From: Corbicula japonica
Taxonomy: Eukaryota > Mollusca > Bivalvia > Venerida > Cyrenidae
Direction of reading: 5' to 3'
Assembly (NCBI GenBank): GCA_038501625.1
Contig: JAZAYU010000181.1
Span: forward strand, 558,001-622,000
Length of the DNA: 64,000 nt
A program made the position numbers and the translations under genes. Every line of letters starts with the position of its first letter. Within the stretch, counting starts at the first letter, position 1. This document shows, one piece after another, positions 53,458-63,440 of this stretch. The notes beneath the pieces are model-generated. The model was given only the letters and a program-made list of their open reading frames with translations. It was not told where the DNA came from and did no database searches.

Positions 53458-54946
53458 ACTGAGCTGGCATAGTATAACATATGGAGTAGAGTGTTGGAGT
53501 GGAGTCTTGGGAGTGGAGTCTAGAGTATGACTTTGGAGCTGAATTTGGAGCCTAATTTTGGAGTAAGAATTTGGAGTCTGGCCTAGTGTGTTTATACAGC
53601 AATGTTTCATGATGATTTAAGTAGAGATTAAGTGGTCCCATAAAACCATAATTGCTAAGTTCAATGTATTTAACTGCATTAAATGTTACCTTCCTCTGCA
53701 TAAAGGAAGATGTTGCATAGGAGTTCACTCATCTAGTGTCATCAAAAGAATTAACTTTTAAAAAAGAAAGCCTTAGTTTCATCACAAAAAAATGAAACTG
53801 GCAGGTAAATAACTATCTTTAATATCGGTTATATAAATAAAAAATAACAAGAGGGCCATGATGGCCCTGAATCGCTCACCTGAGTATGTTTTTCATGAAG
53901 CAACACTGCCTTGCTATGAAATGTTGGCACAATATGAGTTTCATCCTCGATCACAGACACCTGTGTAGCAATCCCAAGCAGCGTGTTTTTGATATAAGCT
54001 ACCCATACAACAAGTTTGGAGTCAATAGGCCAAAGCAAACTCAAGTTACTAAGTGAAAATTGAATTTCTATTTTTAGCTACAGTGGCCGTGACCTTGACC
54101 ACAGACATCTGGGTAGCAAACCCAAGCTGCCTTTTGATATAAGCTTACCATATACCTAGTTTGGAGTCAATTGGCCAAAGCAAACTCAAGTTATTAAGCG
54201 GAAACTGAATTTCTATTTTAAGCAACAGTGACCTTGACCTTGATCACAGACACCTGGGTAGCAATCCCAAGCTGCTTCTTGAAATTAGCTACCCATACAC
54301 CAATTTTGGAGTCAACAGGCCAAAGCAAACTCAAGTTATTGAGTGGAAATGGAATTTCTATTTTTAGCAACAGTGTTGTTGACCTTGATCACAAACATCT
54401 GGGTAGCAATCCCAAGCTACCTCTTCATATAAGCTACCCCACAGACCAAGTTTGGAGTCAATAGGCCAAAGCAAACTCAAGTTATTGAGCAGAAACTAAA
54501 TTTCTATTTTTAGCAACAGTGACCTTGACCTTCACCCTATGGTCATGATTTGAACAACTTTTGCAGACATTAGTGCCAGGATGCTCCAGGACAAATTTGG
54601 TTAAAATCCGTCCAGTGGTTTCAGAGGAGATGTTGTTTAAAGGAAATTGTTGACGGACGACGGACGACGGACAAAGACCGGTCACAATAGCTCACCATGA
54701 GCCTAAAGCTCAGGTGAGCTAAAAATAGTATGCATAAACATAATAATAAGTAACCATAAACCAGGCAAATATTGCCAATAATTTGATTTTTTTCCAATTT
54801 TTGTGCAATATACTCCATTAAAACCAATTTCAAAGCCACTCCAAAATATGGCTCCAAAATTCAGCTCCACGGTCAGACTCCAGACTCCACTCCAACACTC
54901 CAATCCAACACTCCACTCCATACTTTATACTATGCCGACTGAGCTC
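53458..54946. mobile_element. Foldback-like unit: GGAGT inverted repeats around a GGCC element
   Basis: Left arm 53458-53580 (TGAGCTGGCATAGTATAACA, GGAGTAGAGTGTTGGAGTGG, AGCTGAATTTGGAG) is inverse to right arm 54830-54946 (CTCCAAAATTCAGCTCCACG, CCAACACTCCACTCCATACT, TACTATGCCGACTGAGCTC). The arms are about 115 bp with mismatches. Whether the 1.49 kb moved as one unit is inference. Confidence 0.6.
53849..54723 (+). mobile_element. GGCC-start repeat, second version
   Basis: ACAAGAGGGCCATGATGGCC then TGAATCGCTCACCTGAG opens it. TTGACGGACGACGGACGACG and AGCTCACCATGAGCC...GCTCAGGTGAGCT close it. The interior holds about four direct repeats of roughly 130 bp (GACCTTGATCACAGACACCT, GGGTAGCAATCCCAAGC, TTGGAGTCAATAGGCCAAAG), unrelated to the interior of the copy at 8649. 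Confidence 0.8.
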
Positions 54947-54949
54947 ATG

Positions 54950-55160
54950 ATCATTAAACTTAGATTGGAAACCAGTCTCAAGCATCTGATGCGCTGAAAT
55001 TTAGACTAATCTCCAGCTGGACCAAAGAAAAGCAAGATTTTTGTGACTGGTCTCCAATATCTATTATCTGGCCACAGGCCAAATAAAAACAAAACTTTCA
55101 ACCAATTAAATTAATTTAGAACTGGTCTCAAATCTCAGTTTTATCATCTTGGGCCATGGT
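54950..55160. repeat. Diverged family C remnants
   Basis: ATTGGAAACCAGTCTCAAGC, then CTGATGCGCTGAAATTTAGA, and further on ACCAATTAAATTAATTTAGA with CTGGTCTCAAATCTCAG. Perhaps two overlapping old copies. Confidence 0.5.
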
Positions 55161-55310
55161 CTCCATTTTCAGTTTTATTATAATGAGGCTTATGGAGCTC
55201 AAATCGTCATGGACACAAAACATAATTGGAAACTTTTACTATGCTGGAAGTGGAAGTCAAAAACTAAACCAATGAACCCTTTACTATATGGAACATGACT
55301 TATATACTAT

Positions 55311-55466
55311 TGCCCAAGGTTATAAAGCTGAGCATGGAAACCAGTCTCAAATCTCAAGCAATTTCAGCCAATCAGATGCTTGAGATTTGAGACTGGTCGC
55401 CATTTCAGCCAATCAGATGCTTAAGATTTGAGACTGGTTTCCAAACTCAGTTTTATAACCTTCAGC
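55311..55466. repeat. Family C copy with rearranged centre
   Basis: TGCCCAAGGTTATAAAGCTG, then the left arm stops at CTCAAGC and is followed by two successive right arms, both ATTTCAGCCAATCAGATGCT (GCTTGAGATTTGAGACTGG first, GCTTAAGATTTGAGACTGG second). The result has two CCAAT boxes in the same orientation. Confidence 0.8.
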
Positions 55467-55670
55467 CTATATGTGAGACGGTGACCGTTGTAGATCCAGA
55501 TCAGCTTGCACATCCATGAAGTCTGATCAGGATCTAACTTGTTTGCTTTTAGATTCATTAGGTTATAATTTATCAGGATCTTTTAATTAAAAGACCCTGG
55601 TTACATCTAACCAAGAAGGGACCAATTTAGATCCAGATCACCTGCACTGGATCAGGAGTCTGATGATCTA
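55467..55670. repeat. Diverged family A copy
   Basis: CGTTGTAGATCCAGATCAGC, GTCTGATCAGGATCTAACTT, TTTAGATTCATTAGGTTATA, and AGATCCAGATCACCTGC. Confidence 0.55.
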
Positions 55671-56612
55671 CCCCCCAAAGTCTGCAGTTCCTCAAACAGA
55701 CCAATGTTTCTCAAGCTCCATTTAAAAATTAGCATTACAAAAAACCTTTGCAAAAAGAACTCAACACTTAGGTATGGAGTAAGATAACTATTAAACCTGA
55801 TTTATCAGACACAAATCAGACAATTTCCAGGAAATGGGGGATTACACACTTACAACATGAAAATTAACTTTAATTTGTTGCCAAAGAATGTTATCTATTG
55901 TGCTATACATACTGGGTTATGTTAGCTTGTATTTTATGGCAAAGTTACTTGTTCTTTGTTTCTAATTACTACTTTCTTGCATACATGTTGTTTCATCAAT
56001 GCTATACTTTTCAATTAAAAGGGAGGTAACTGTTATAGATTTTTATCACTGATTACAGCAGTTGCCTTTCCTGATCAACAAGGGAGGCAACTGTTTTAAT
56101 TCATACCAATATTATTAACAGAATTACCTCCCTTCAAAGAATAAAAACAGATGTTTTGAATCACTGTAATCAGAGGTAAGTGATGATTGATAATGACATG
56201 TAACTTACAACAAACCATGTGAACTGTAGAATGATTACCAAGAGCTTCTGTCTCAGAGGCTGGGAAGTAAAAACAATTACTGAGTCATCTCAGTGTATAA
56301 ACTTCCATTACTTAGTAAGTAATGTATGTTTTCATTGCCCAGGGAAGGGGCCTTCCTTTACATAGTTAGTATTGAATGGCCCCTACTATAGAAGGAAACA
56401 AACCCCTGCATACAGATGCCTTAGAAAGCTCATAAATATGCATTTATGAAATTTGTTATGCTGTCAAATTAATGCTGTGTCTCTTGCAGAGCTACCTATG
56501 TGGTTCAAATACCAATTAGATAGACCAGAGACTGTCTGGTTTTTTAAATGGCTGCAAATGCAGGTGAATGAAATCATGCATTACTAATAAATGCATGGTA
56601 CATGTATATAAA
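55671..56612. other. Intron or flank with GGGAGGNAACT motifs
   Basis: AAAAGGGAGGTAACTGTTAT (56019), AAGGGAGGCAACTGTT (56081) and inverse AATTACCTCCCTT (56122) cluster within 120 bp. 56335-56405 (GGGAAGGGGCCTTC...GGCCCCTACTATAGAAGGAA) resembles the MITE at 57172. No exon supported. Confidence 0.5.
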
Positions 56613-56832
56613 CCCTTTCCTCCAGATATATGCATTTTTACACATGTGTGACCAGTGTAGATCCAGATCAGCTGGCACATCCATGCTGTCTGATCAGGAT
56701 CTGCACTGGTCGCATTTTGGTCAGAAATAACCTAAGGAGTCATAAAGCAAACAGTGCAGATCCTGATCAGACACCACGGATCTGGATCTACACTGTTCAC
56801 CCACGCAATTGATGTATGTCTGGAGGAAAGGG
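56613..56832 (+). repeat. Family A element, forward
   Basis: CCCTTTCCTCCAGATATATG to GGAGGAAAGG followed by GTTAA. Hairpin one and the linker are intact; the tip of hairpin two is deleted (CAGACACCACGGATCTGG). Confidence 0.85.
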
Positions 56833-57171
56833 TTAACCTCTTACTGTTTACAAGACTTTTTTTATCAAATGGCAATAAAGCTGTTAAACTTTAGAGACAG
56901 TGTTTACTTTTTAAAGGAATTTAGTGTTTTGGTCTTAAATTGAATTCAAAAGATTTAACTTGATTTCTGAATTTCAGCCACTTCATTCATGATTTATAAC
57001 TTTATAATTGATATCTGATAAACACATATTTGCTGTTGCTGCCTCAAAACCAAGAGATGATGATAAATTTATAGCTGTGATAAGTACTTGTTGAAAAGAT
57101 GCACCAACTTAGACCAACGCTACTACAGTAGATTTTCTCAAATGAATTTCTATACATGGATGAATAGTGTA

Positions 57172-57368
57172 CAGGGCTTTTTTTCACAGCCAGGGAAAGG
57201 GGCCCATGCCCTATAATTTTGGAAAAATACTGTGATTTTTTCTGTGAAGGGGAATGAAAAAAAATGATGTAAAGATACTTTTTGGGAAAAACTGCATGAT
57301 TTAAAAGGAATTTTCTGAGGGGAAGGCGCCCATAAACAGCCCCTACTAAAGAAGGAAAAAAAGCCCTG
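57172..57368. mobile_element. MITE with CAGGGCTTTTTTT ends
   Basis: CAGGGCTTTTTTTC at the left and GAAAAAAAGCCCTG at the right, 197 bp, with GTGTA on both sides (57167-57171, 57369-57373). Inner GGGGCCCATGCCC and GGGGAAGGCGCCC are also partly inverse. The right flank is the start of a family A core (GTGTAGATCCAGATCAGC). Confidence 0.75.
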
Positions 57369-57545
57369 GTGTAGATCCAGATCAGCTGCCACATTCATGC
57401 TGATCAGCTCATTTTTTTGATTGATTAGGTTATTTCTGACCAAGAAGCTAACAGTGTAGATCCTGAACAGCCATCACAGAATTGCCAGCTGATCTGGATT
57501 TACACTGTTTGCACATGCAATAAAACCCATAGATATAGAGTAAGA
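57369..57545. repeat. Family A copy, left end missing
   Basis: GTGTAGATCCAGATCAGCTG, inverse linker GATTAGGTTATTTCTGACCA, hairpin two to TGATCTGGATTTACACTGTT and AATAAAACCC. The left part was lost or displaced at the adjoining MITE. Confidence 0.7.
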
Positions 57546-58277
57546 GACAGTAAGACATTAAAACCAGCGGCAAACCAAGATGGGTTCAGTCATATTGCTT
57601 GAACCTGCCATTTGAGCAGCAAGATTTAATATTCATGATGATTTTGCCCAGAAAGTTGGAAAATATTACGTAACTACCCTAAAACTGCCCAAAAACAAAC
57701 CCCCTTTCTGGAAATCCTTCATCTGACCCTGAAAGCATGGGCAATTAAACAGTAGTGGTGGCACCTACTTGCAAATCTGGATAATTTATTGTGTTATTAG
57801 GCTATTATTTTGTGCTGCCAAAACAATTTAAGCTGAATATTTGATAGACACAAAGAGTTAATCTCTGAGAAAATGAAAGGTTTTGGATGATTTCTTGTTA
57901 AAAAAGACTACACAGTAGACTCTACTGTTACAATTTTAAAATCCCCATGAAAATTTTATATTTCTGCCCCAAAGGGGGATTCAAGCAACCCTATAGAGCC
58001 CATTCTGGATCTACCTCTGAAGCCAGCCTTGAAATTAGCAGATAATCAGAAATAGGCTTTAGTATTGCAACACCAGAAATGTGTTCCTGACCTTAACAAA
58101 AGCGCGATTTCAAGTTTGGTCGTTAGTAAAATGTTGAATCAGTTTAAGGTGGTAGTAATTACCAGGTCGGTAATTTCCTTTAGATCACAAGTATATATTT
58201 CTTAACCAACTAAGTGCTAAGCATACCATCTGTCTGCATGGTCTGCTGCCTGCCTTTACTGTCATCTATTCAATTAA
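57546..58277. other. Two family E fragments, otherwise nothing recognised
   Basis: 57570-57735 (CAAACCCCCTTTCTGG, TTGAACCTGCC) and 57905-58020 (TCAAGCAACCCTATAGAGCC) belong to the family E theme. The rest is AT-rich. Confidence 0.45.
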
Positions 58278-58812
58278 CTAATTTACTCCATATATATATT
58301 TTATCAAGTGTAGATCCAGATCAGCCAGCACATAGGTAAACTGGTTGCTTCTCAGTAAGTAGTATCTTAATGAGGTAGTCCAGTAGTAGAGTGCTCACTT
58401 AGGGATCGAAGTGTCTCAGGTTCGAGCCCCAGTCCGGCTGCTAATGTCCTTGAGCAAGAGCACCCTCAGATGGCGCCATAGTCAGCCGCAGAACATTGGC
58501 TTATATTCTTCACAGGTACCCATTTATACACTTGGGTGGAGAGAAGCAATGAAGGCCTAATTTCTGTGGCTGTCTTTGGCTTAGTCTGTAAATGTGTGAC
58601 ATGTATCCAGTGATCAGGGGTAAAATATGAATTCGGGTGAATATGATATGTATAGATACCAGACTATAAACCCATGCCTTTACCTTAAACTTTATGATTC
58701 CAACAGCAAACACTGTAGACCCTTTTCACATGGCCTGGATGACCCAGCTGATCTGGATCTACACTCTTAGCCTCTTTGCCTATGTGATAAAAAGCTTATC
58801 TATAAAGTGTTG
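58278..58812 (+). repeat. Family A copy split by a SINE
   Basis: Left part 58278-58373 (TTTACTCCATATATATATTT, AGTGTAGATCCAGATCAGCC, linker up to CTTAATGA). Right part resumes at 58690 (CTTTATGATTCCAACAGCAA, hairpin two, CTACACTCTTAGCC). The break falls in the linker that normally reads CCTAATGAATCAAAAAGCAA. Confidence 0.75.
58374..58689 (+). mobile_element. tRNA-derived SINE, 316 bp, inserted in family A
   Basis: The head resembles a tRNA: A-box region TAGTCCAGTAGTAGAGTG at 58376-58393 and B-box GGTTCGAGCCC at 58419-58429, followed by CAGTCCGGCTGC. The body includes GGTACCCATTTATACACTTG and GGTGGAGAGAAG. CTTAATGA (58366-58373) and CTTTATGA (58690-58697) are a probable 8-bp target duplication. 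The tail ends CTTTACCTTAAA. Confidence 0.75.
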
Positions 58813-58834
58813 TTAATTTATCATCAATAAATAC

Positions 58835-58902
58835 CAGTGACCATTTCAGCCAATCAGATGCTTGAGATTTGAGACTGGTTTCCATTCTCAGTGTAACATA
58901 TA
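58835..58902. repeat. Family C right half
   Basis: CAGTGACCATTTCAGCCAAT, CAGATGCTTGAGATTTGAGA and CTGGTTTCCATTCTCAGTGT; one CCAAT box. Confidence 0.75.
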
Positions 58903-59097
58903 ATCTTTGGGCCTGATCTGGGTCTAGACAGGTGTGTAAAAAATGACAAAAGTTATGCTTAGCTCTTAAAAGGGTTAAGTGTTTGAAGTAGAGATAGTTA
59001 TCTTAGCAGACAAGATTGAAGGAAATTAATGGAACAGATAAGCCATCTATCTGCTCCAGGGTTTGTCTGAGAACAAGTCTAGAGACCAATCTCTTAA

Positions 59098-59367
59098 CCC
59101 TTTCCTCCATATATATGCATTTTTACGCATGTGTAACTAGTGTAGATCCAGATCAGCCAGCACATCCAGACTAACCAGCACATACATGCTGTCTGATCTG
59201 GATCTTCACTGTTTGCTTCTAAGCCTGAAATATCCTTAATATGAATCTATAAACAAAATGTGTAGATCCTGATCAGATGGTACAGATTACTCACTGATAT
59301 GGATTTATCCGTTCGGATAATAGCCATCTGCCAATTGGATAGCAGCCACATCCTATGGAGTAAAGGG
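59098..59367 (+). repeat. Family A element with extra partial core
   Basis: TTAA at 59094-59097, CCCTTTCCTCCATATATATG at the left, GGAGTAAAGGG at the right. The tip of hairpin one is expanded by a repeated CCAGCACAT; hairpin two is diverged. Confidence 0.7.
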
Positions 59368-59399
59368 AGATAACCCTCAAATTTATAAGCACAGACTAA

Positions 59400-59712
59400 A
59401 AGCTGATCAGCTTTGGTTATATTTGCAACCATTGTAGACCCATATCTGACTGACCATCAGACCAATCTGATCAGGGTCTACAGTGTTGCATTCAATTAAT
59501 GAATCTAGTTATTAATTTACTAGCATTAATCACCCCTTTTAAACATTAACTTCATATATATTCCTTATTGGATGTGCAATCATTGCAGATCCAGATCAGC
59601 CATCTGTTAGCATTTTGATTTGTCGGGTTATTTCTGACCAAATTAGGAACAATGCAGATCCTGATCAGATGTGCTGGCTGATCTGGATCTAGACTGTTCG
59701 GACATGTGATAT
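59400..59712 (-). repeat. Family A fragment and a diverged copy
   Basis: A fragment at 59415-59490 (CATTGTAGACCCATATCTGA, TCTGATCAGGGTCTACAGTG), then a copy at 59537-59712 with inverse linker TTTGTCGGGTTATTTCTGAC and hairpin two to GATCTGGATCTAGACTGTTC. Confidence 0.65.
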
Positions 59713-59794
59713 AATCTGGAAATGAAATAACAACTATTATTATATACATTGTATCTAATAAATGTAACCAATCGACAATCTGCATTTGTACCAC

Positions 59795-60060
59795 GTGACC
59801 GTCCAATATATTCCCGTATTGGATCCAAAAAATATATATTAATTTCATATTGGACGGTTGGGTACATGTGCACTCAAGATATATAATAATAAGGTTATTA
59901 TACATTTAACTGTACAATACGGAATATATTTGGACTCGTACACAGCTTGAAAAGTCATATTGGACTCGCCTATTTGCTCGTCCAATATGACTTTTCAAGC
60001 TGTGTACTCGTCCAAATATATTCCCGTATTGTACAGTAAAATGTATAATAACCTATAATT
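59795..60060. repeat. Long inverted repeat of TTGGAC motifs (foldback)
   Basis: 59892-60054 folds into a hairpin with arms of about 75 bp: GGTTATTATACATTTAACTG, GAATATATTTGGACTCGTAC, AGCTTGAAAAGTCATATTGG and their inverses. The loop is about 14 bp. A smaller palindrome, ACCGTCCAATATATTCCCGT to CATATTGGACGGT, precedes it at 59800-59850 and shares the GTCCAATAT motif. Confidence 0.85.
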
Positions 60061-60134
60061 ATGCTGATACACTTAAAAAGTGTATACAATTATAATTATA
60101 AATCTTATATTCTTTGACATAAAATTTCATTGTT

Positions 60135-60425
60135 TTCTGATCAGATGGCATGGATGTGCTGTCTAATCAAGATCAACTATGCAATAAAACCCATATACAT
60201 GGAATAAAAGGTTAAAATATATTTTATACATTTCTTCTTTATAATCAAGAATTGTAAAGTTCAACTACAGGAAATGGCAGGAATTGAAGCCTTTGGCAAG
60301 ATAAACATTTCATTGCACTTTGCCAAGATGCAGATGCAATCTTGATTTATTAAATTGAACTTTTACTCCATAGACACTCTTTTTTGGTGTGTGGGATAAT
60401 AGTTTAGATCTAGATCAGCCAGCAC
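60135..60425. repeat. Two family A fragments
   Basis: 60135-60215 (CTGATCAGATGGCATGGATG, AATAAAACCCATATACATGG) and 60358-60425 (CTTTTACTCCATAGACACTC, AGTTTAGATCTAGATCAGCC). Confidence 0.55.
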
Positions 60426-60826
60426 AGTCTTAAAATGAAGAATACAATGAATTATGAGAGAAAGAATCCTCTGCTTTATTGTCATACTTATTTACCAAGT
60501 GAAAAAATACCATGACAAAATATTTACACTTCAAATTCGTCCTCTACAATGAAGTCTTATACATCTTACGAATCATAATTTCTAATGGTTAACAGTGTGA
60601 CGTATTACTTTAAAAGGAGTGGTTACTGTAGTAGCCTTCACAATTTATTGGACGTTAAACAATGTTTTGACGTGTGACATTGCCGAGCACACTTTTTTCT
60701 CAAGTTGCTGTGAAAAAATGTGCTGTCATTCATTTTGTCATTAACATGGCTATTTTAACAGCCATTAGAAAAAGTCGTAATATCATGAATTCTTCTCATA
60801 ATTTCTGAATATATGTGTGTAAGTAT
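60426..60826. other. Nothing recognised
   Basis: AT-rich, no supported feature. Confidence 0.4.
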
Positions 60827-60977
60827 AAGGATTGGATCGATATTTGTTCAGGTTTTCATTTGGGTATGAAAAACAGTTGGATTGTTTAAGTATACGTTCG
60901 GGCTTTATACACTTTAAACAACCCAACTGTTTTCCATACCCAAATAAAAAAAAACATCAAACATCGATTCAATCCTT
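60827..60977. repeat. Long inverted repeat, about 65-bp arms
   Basis: AAGGATTGGATCGATATTTG, TTTGGGTATGAAAAACAGTT and GGATTGTTTAAGT pair with their inverses on the right (ACTTTAAACAACCCAACTGT, CATACCCAAATAAAA, CATCGATTCAATCCTT). The loop is about 18 bp. No coding content and no clear target duplication. Confidence 0.85.
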
Positions 60978-61029
60978 AAATGAATTTTTTTTTCATATGT
61001 TTGATTAATATTGAAATTGGTGCTCCCAA

Positions 61030-61145
61030 GAACCTGGTTTAAACCCCCCTGTGGCAGATGTCAAAAATGACCAAAATCCCAATGAAAATTGAATATTGCA
61101 GCCCAAAGAGGGAGTTTGAACAACCCCACTGAACTCCCTCTAAAT
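61030..61145. repeat. Family E fragment
   Basis: TTTAAACCCCCCTGTGGCAG, AATTGAATATTGCAGCCCAA and GGAGTTTGAACAACCCCACT, inverse to 7535-7670. Confidence 0.5.
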
Positions 61146-61744
61146 CTGCCACTTTAGGACACCATTCCATCATTAATGTAGTTTCTAAACTTTTCTTTGA
61201 AACCAGCAACTCAATGTTAGATACATATCAGATAAGGATAGAATCTTCCAGCATTAATATCTTGCCTTCACACTCAATTATGAATTATTAGCAGAGTTCA
61301 GAGGATTTTATAGATAGAGAAATGATAACCCTAGCCTAAATAGTGATTGGATGAGTTTTACTTCAACTGATCTAATCATTTAGCAAAAAAAGAGCTTCAG
61401 ATAGTAATCACCCTAATTCTTGGGTCAGTAAAGATTGTTTAAAGGCCGCCAAAAATTATTTTTAAACACATGTCCCAACAGTTTTGGTATCTTTGATTTG
61501 TATGCATGTGCAAGTGATTTCTGAAAGCATGACAGAAAGTTTCATGGAATGTATAAAATGACACAGATTATATAATTTTATATAAAATAGGGATGTCCAA
61601 ATATTTGGGGTAATTACAGAAGTGCTTGAATGAGTATCATTTAAGTTTGTATTTTATTTCAACTGATCTTAGAAGTCAGCAAAAATGAGCTTCAAGTAAT
61701 GTATTTTGGGGACTCATTGCAAAGTTATTTTTAAAATCTTATAT
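61146..61744. other. Nothing recognised
   Basis: AT-rich. Two related lines (TTTTACTTCAACTGATCTAATCATTTAGCAAAAAAAGAGCTTCA, abbreviated here as CAACTGATCT plus GAGCTTCA) recur at 61360 and 61660, an old direct repeat. Confidence 0.4.
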
Positions 61745-61860
61745 CGCATTTATCATGAGTGCCACAAGTGTAGATTCAGATCAGATGACACAAATGCACT
61801 AGCTAACCTGGATCTACACTGTTTGCCCATAGTAACAGCCATGCCAGGGATTAAAAGATT
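61745..61860. repeat. Family A fragment
   Basis: AGTGTAGATTCAGATCAGAT to CCTGGATCTACACTGTTTGC, one hairpin only. Confidence 0.6.
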
Positions 61861-62545
61861 TGCAAGCCTATTATAGCAATAAATAACTGTATGAAAAAAG
61901 TGGAATATTAAGGTCAGAGGACAGTAAATAGAAAAGCCTGTCCCGGATTGGACAATTTTGCCTAGGGACAATTCGGGCTAACTTTATTTTCAAAGATTCA
62001 TTGGCCAAAATTATAGAGAATAAAAATAAATTTTTGTTTTCAAAAATGTAAAATGACTTTAATTATATACTTTAAAATAAAAATGATTTTTTAAAACACT
62101 GTTTGAAAGGTGATTTGTGGCACTTTAATGAAGTTGGTACTTTCCTTATTTTGGGTTGAAGAAATGTTTACATTCTGGGGGTGGTTACTTTCGGTTTAAA
62201 ATGCTGAGAGAATGAGTTGGTGAAGACCCTGATTTCTTGCCATTTTTGATTTGCATAAGAGTGCCACTTTGCAAATCTGTTCTAGTTTTGGAAAGAGTCG
62301 TGTAAATTAAATCACAGGAGGACCAAATCTTATAATGTAAGTCTATGGGAAACTATTTAGTGGTCTCTGACCTGAATCAAGAAAAGCCACATTCAGAAAA
62401 CACAGCCTCTTCACATAGAGAAAAAAGGAGCAAGGAAAAAAAGCACACACTTATATGGTCAATTTTCAAAAACAGACACTACATGTTCATACAACTAACA
62501 AAATTAAGAACCTGAGGGTTTCATGCCACTGGGTGTTTAGGTTAA
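61861..62545. other. Nothing recognised
   Basis: AT-rich, no exon or repeat family supported. Confidence 0.4.
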
Positions 62546-62764
62546 CCCTTTCCTCCATTTATACGCCTTTTTACACATGTGCGACCAGTGTAAATCCAGA
62601 TCAGGTTGCACATCTGTGCCGTCTGATCAGAATCTCCACTGGTCGCATTTTGGTGAGAGACAATCTAACAAATCAAAAAGCAAACAGTTTAGATCCTGAT
62701 CGCCAGCTGATCTGGATCTAAACTGTTCGCCCAAGCAATGAAGGTGTGTCTACACAGGAAAGGG
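62546..62764 (+). repeat. Family A element, TTAA both sides
   Basis: TTAA at 62542-62545 and 62765-62768. Hairpin one is complete; the tip of hairpin two is deleted (GATCCTGATCGCCAGCTGAT). Confidence 0.9.
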
Positions 62765-63201
62765 TTAAGGATGCATCAGCCTCACACTTGCCCAAACTGG
62801 TTCTCATCTGACAAAAACAAGTTGTCAAGGTGAATTATTGAGCTCCAACCCACCAGTCAACTCACTGACATCCAAACAGCTTTCTATCCTATCCTTTGAT
62901 AGAGTTACAAAGTGCCATGTCCATTTAGTTTTCATCATTTTAAAATTAATAGCATATTGACCATGTCACATATAATAAGGCTTAAGTTTTAATACCCCTC
63001 TTAGCAATCAAAACATCTTTTATTCCTTTTGACAGTGAACAGTGGGTGTTGACAGTGTCAATGTCGTACAGATTTTCTATTTATTATTTACCACTTACCA
63101 TTCTGGTCAACTGTCTTGTTTATAAATGCATACTGAAGCCAGGACCTTGAAATACAGTACTTTTAGGTCAGAGTCTACTAAATCATCATAACAAGTCTTA
63201 A
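62765..63201. other. Nothing recognised
   Basis: Mixed-composition spacer between two family A copies; no feature supported. Confidence 0.4.
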
Positions 63202-63436
63202 CCCTTTCCTCCATATAAAACGCATTTTTACACATGTGAAACCAGTGTAGATCCAGATCAGCTGGCACATCCGTGCTGTCTGATCAGGATCTGCACTGGT
63301 CGCATTTTGGTCAGAAATAACCTAATGAATCAAATAGCGAACAGTTTAGATCCTGATCAGATGGAACGGATCTGCCGGCTGATCTGGATCTAAACTGTTC
63401 ACCCTTGCAATAAAGGTTCATCTATGGAGGGAAAGG
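63202..63436 (+). repeat. Family A element, near-consensus, TTAA both sides
   Basis: TTAA at 63198-63201 and 63437-63440, 235 bp, both hairpins and the AGAAATAACCTAATGAATCA linker intact. Confidence 0.95.
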
Positions 63437-63440
63437 TTAA

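Noticed and set aside
58374..58450. Functional tRNA gene
   Set aside because: A and B boxes are present, but the acceptor stem does not close and a SINE body follows inside a target duplication.
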